A DNA stretch of 64,000 nucleotides from Paenibacillus amylolyticus (GTDB lineage: Bacteria; Bacillota; Bacilli; Paenibacillales; Paenibacillaceae): positions 558,001 through 622,000 of the forward strand of contig NZ_BCNV01000005.1 of NCBI RefSeq assembly GCF_001570725.1, given 5' to 3'. Below the pieces are notes generated by a model. The model had not been told where the DNA came from. It saw only the letters and a list, made by a program, of their open reading frames with translations, and did not search any database. Shown piece after piece: positions 61,706 to 64,000 of this stretch. The number at the start of each line of letters is the position of its first letter. The stretch's first letter is position 1. The position numbers and the translations under genes are program-made.

Positions 61706-62551
61706 CTATTCTGCCTTCAGCAGCATGGATTCAATAAACACTTTCAGATCACGGCTTACACTGTTCAACTGATCAATGACCTCGCTGAACTCGGTTACCA
61801 TCACAGCCTGTTGGTTGCTAGACTGTGAGATCGATGTGATCTCTTGCTCCATCTGCTGAATGGAATGCTGAACATCCTTCAAGGAACGTTCAATATTCAC
61901 CGTAGCTTCTTTGGTACCTGTAGAAAGTTTACGCACTTCGGATGCAACGACGCTGAACCCTGCGCCTGCTTCGCCGGCTCGGGCTGCTTCGATGGCCGCA
62001 TTCAGGCCTAACAGATTGGTCTGTTCTGAGATTTCACGGATGAATGCGGCGACCTTGTTCACTTCACCTGAGTTCTGCACAGCCATGCGCGTATTGTCCA
62101 AGATTTGCGTGGAGGAGGCCGTCAATTGCTCAGATTGAGCAGCTACTGTCTGTACCATATCGGTCAGTCTGCCGCTGATCCCGCCGATCAGCTCGGTGAA
62201 GTGCTCCAGTTTTTCCTCATTCTGAAGGGAGAAGCCGATGGCAAGTGCGCCCGCGATATTTCCTTGCTCATCCCGAAGCGGAGTAGCTGCCGAGACAATG
62301 GAGGTGCCATAAAATTTAGCATCAATGCGATTGGCTGAAGTCTCGCCATGTATCAGGGCTCGGCGGAGTGTGGGGTCATCAGGTGAGATGATATCTCCTG
62401 CTTTGATACCCAGATCAAGCTCGTTGCTCGGAACATAATACCAGAACTTCTCGGTATCGGTTACTGCAATCATGATATCGTGTTCTTTCAGCATAATTTT
62501 AAAATACGGGCTTGCTGCAACGAGTGCTTCAACAATGTTCAATAAGGTCAT
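61706..62551 (-). CDS. Soluble methyl-accepting chemotaxis-type protein (YfmS-like)
   Basis: A 281-residue cytoplasmic receptor without membrane spans. Residues about 1-110 form a PAS/Cache-like sensor (WYYVPSNELDLGIKAGD, RIDAKFYGTSIVSAATPLRDEQG). The signalling domain has the highly conserved hairpin tip SEQTNLLGLNAAIEAARAGEAG that contacts CheA and CheW. Size and layout resemble B. subtilis YfmS. ATG 62551 directly abuts AGGAG; the TTG at 62542 has better spacing (nine bases) and may be the true start. It stands alone in its neighbourhood. Confidence 0.9.
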   Translation of the reverse strand: MTLLNIVEALVAASPYFKIMLKEHDIMIAVTDTEKFWYYVPSNELDLGIKAGDIISPDDPTLRRALIHGETSANRIDAKFYGTSIVSAATPLRDEQGNIAGALAIGFSLQNEEKLEHFTELIGGISGRLTDMVQTVAAQSEQLTASSTQILDNTRMAVQNSGEVNKVAAFIREISEQTNLLGLNAAIEAARAGEAGAGFSVVASEVRKLSTGTKEATVNIERSLKDVQHSIQQMEQEITSISQSSNQQAVMVTEFSEVIDQLNSVSRDLKVFIESMLLKAE

Positions 62552-62703
62552 CTCCTATGTGTGCATATCATCTAGATGTATTGTATATACATCGTCAGAA
62601 TTATCAGAATCTTGAAGACCCAACAAGGGCATAACGTATATTACTTTCATTTTTAACAAATGAAACAGCAGAATTGATAATTTTCAGAAAAATATGAAAA
62701 AAT

Positions 62704-62743
62704 AACGAAAAAGCAGACGAGAACGTGATGTTCTTGTCTGCTT
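62704..62743 (-). terminator. Terminator downstream of moaA
   Basis: AAGCAGACGAGAAC pairs with GTTCTTGTCTGCTT; on the minus strand a T-rich tail follows. It lies about 175 bases past the moaA stop. The rest of 62552-62916 holds no gene I can support. Confidence 0.8.
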
Positions 62744-62916
62744 CGGGTATTCACCTATTCCTTGTGACACGCTCCACTTCACGTTATGAATGCTGATTGA
62801 CGTAAGGGTTCATCGCCCCAGTATTACCTCATTCGTTGTGTGCAGGGATGATCCTGACAGTAGAGATATATATCCGTACCCAGAAATACACTGTTGAGTT
62901 ATATTGCGTACGGTTG

Positions 62917-63918
62917 CTATCCGCCAATCTGGGACATGCGCCGTACCGTCGGCGTGTGGGATTGCATTTTTTGTTCCAGAGCCAGAGCCATCTCATGGTT
63001 CTTTGGTTTCGTACCCAGCGCTTTAAGGAAAAGCGCAGCCATGGCATTTGGATCATCCACGAAGCGACGAACATTATACTCATCCGACCAGTACAGGCAG
63101 GCTTTGATATGTCCGTCAGCGGTCAGCCGAAGTCGATTGCAATTGTCACAGAAGTGATCGCTCACGGGATGAATCAATCCGAAAGTGCCTTCGGAGCCTA
63201 CAATTTTCATATTACGTGAGGGGCCATTCCCCGCAGGGCCTGTTGTATTCTCAACCGCCCAACCCGCTTCAGTGCATACATCTGTGACGGCTTCCAGTGG
63301 CAAATAGGATTTGCGCCACGAATCCGATGCCTGTCCAATCGGCATATATTCAATGAAACGCACATGAAGAGGCTGATCGATGGTCATTGCAATAAAATCC
63401 TTGATCTCATCATCGTTGATACCCTTCATCAGTACGACATTCAGCTTGATCGGAGCAAGGCCAGCGGCAGTTGCAGCTTCAATGCCTTTCAGTACCTTGT
63501 TCACATCTCCGCCGCGAGTAATCATGGAGAAGCGATCAGCCCGCAGTGAATCCAGACTGATGTTAATTCGGTTCAATCCCGCGTCTTTCAATGCCTGAGC
63601 TTGCTTATCTAGTAGAAGAGCGTTGGTTGTGAGTGCAATATCGTCAATCCCGTCGATCGCCGAGATCATGCCGACGAGCTTGTGCAGATCCTTGCGCACC
63701 AGCGGTTCGCCCCCAGTGAGCCGAACTTTACGCATACCCATCGGAGCAAGCACCTTCAGCACCTGTGCGATCTCTTCGTAGCTCATAATCTCATCATGTG
63801 GAGCAAACTCCATACCCTCTGCAGGCATGCAATACACACAGCGTAAATTACAGCGGTCCGTAACAGAAATACGGATGTAGTCATGTATCCGGCCAAATGA
63901 ATCCTGAAGCAGTTCCAT
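62917..63918 (-). CDS. moaA: GTP 3',8-cyclase MoaA (radical SAM, molybdenum cofactor step 1)
   Basis: A 333-residue radical SAM enzyme that rearranges GTP in the first step of molybdopterin synthesis. The first [4Fe-4S] cluster is held by C-x3-C-x2-C (Cys23, 27, 30 in TDRCNLRCVYC), followed by GGEPLVRKDL. The second cluster motif FCDNCNRLRLTADGHIKACL is near the C-terminus, which ends in the functional GG. AAAGG nine bases before ATG at 63918 supports that start over GTG 63927. Together with mobA it supplies cofactor for the oxidoreductase at 17024. Its promoter region runs to the right window edge. Confidence 0.95.
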   Translation of the reverse strand: MELLQDSFGRIHDYIRISVTDRCNLRCVYCMPAEGMEFAPHDEIMSYEEIAQVLKVLAPMGMRKVRLTGGEPLVRKDLHKLVGMISAIDGIDDIALTTNALLLDKQAQALKDAGLNRINISLDSLRADRFSMITRGGDVNKVLKGIEAATAAGLAPIKLNVVLMKGINDDEIKDFIAMTIDQPLHVRFIEYMPIGQASDSWRKSYLPLEAVTDVCTEAGWAVENTTGPAGNGPSRNMKIVGSEGTFGLIHPVSDHFCDNCNRLRLTADGHIKACLYWSDEYNVRRFVDDPNAMAALFLKALGTKPKNHEMALALEQKMQSHTPTVRRMSQIGG

Positions 63919-64000
63919 GCAGACCACCCTTTCATCGGTTCAGATTGGAAATCTTCTATTATAAATGATACGACAATTTCAAAAGGAACAGTTGCATCAA

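Noticed and set aside
62836..63219. 127-codon plus-strand frame overlapping the end of moaA
   Set aside because: Most of it is antisense to the conserved second cluster region of moaA, and no family resemblance is visible.
1..64000. tRNA or rRNA genes, prophage or intact insertion sequence
   Set aside because: No cloverleaf or rRNA-like stretch, transposase, integrase or phage structural gene was recognised on either strand.

Overview
The window looks like a chromosomal segment of a Paenibacillus-type member of the Bacillales. The grounds are: several YesM/YesN-type two-component systems beside LplB/LplC- or MalFG-type sugar ABC transporters, strong GGAGG ribosome sites, Bacillus-style Fur, CcpA (cre), Rex/FNR and LacI operators, a glutaminyl-tRNA synthetase (uncommon in Firmicutes but frequent in Paenibacillus), and many glycan-active enzymes. 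The species is not determined. I saw no rRNA, tRNA, CRISPR array, prophage or intact insertion sequence.

Layout. (1) 1-9337: a compact plus-strand operon built round a TRAFAC-type GTPase with a zinc ribbon. It also holds a six-span membrane protein with a complete von Willebrand A (MIDAS) domain, a GAP1-like single-span protein, a long helical protein and an all-beta unknown. It reads as a GTPase-centred system reaching across the membrane and is the best candidate here for a poorly described machine. (2) 9443-12309: a Fur-controlled siderophore ABC ATPase and an FhuF-like [2Fe-2S] reductase, then a glutathione peroxidase. (3) 12367-20495: a CcpA-type-controlled pectate lyase, an NADH oxidase behind three Rex/FNR-like boxes, a formate/nitrite channel with an FNR-like box, a molybdopterin oxidoreductase and an MFS transporter. 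(4) 20772-29209: response regulator, two permeases, lipoprotein, histidine kinase and a second lipoprotein, forming one sugar uptake and sensing locus. (5) 29406-35615: an unknown beta-repeat protein; then on the minus strand a Btr-like AraC regulator, a FeuA-like siderophore-binding lipoprotein and an ABC exporter. (6) 35823-40920: a LacI regulator and a GH94 phosphorylase sharing the operator TCGAAACGTTTCGA. (7) 41001-50362: small enzymes and regulators, including a MerR-methyltransferase fusion, an SDR without the usual catalytic Tyr/Lys, a DUF2164 gene apparently starting at ATT, glnS, an MFS gene, mobA and an AraC regulator. (8) 50611-59138: a GH42 beta-galactosidase with its own two-component system and ABC importer. 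(9) 59274-63918: a MocR-type regulator divergent from a LysE exporter, a soluble chemoreceptor and moaA.

How genes connect: moaA and mobA serve molybdopterin enzymes such as the one at 17024; the formate/nitrite channel, NADH oxidase and oxidoreductase form a redox/low-oxygen block; the iron genes at 9.8 kb and 33 kb probably act together with permeases encoded elsewhere; regions 3, 4, 6 and 8 are plant-polysaccharide and oligosaccharide use.

The most striking non-coding signal is a repeat of about 150 bp present three times (36141-36329, 47255-47405, 52655-52806). Its copies differ by paired changes that keep the same stems, which points to a conserved folded element.
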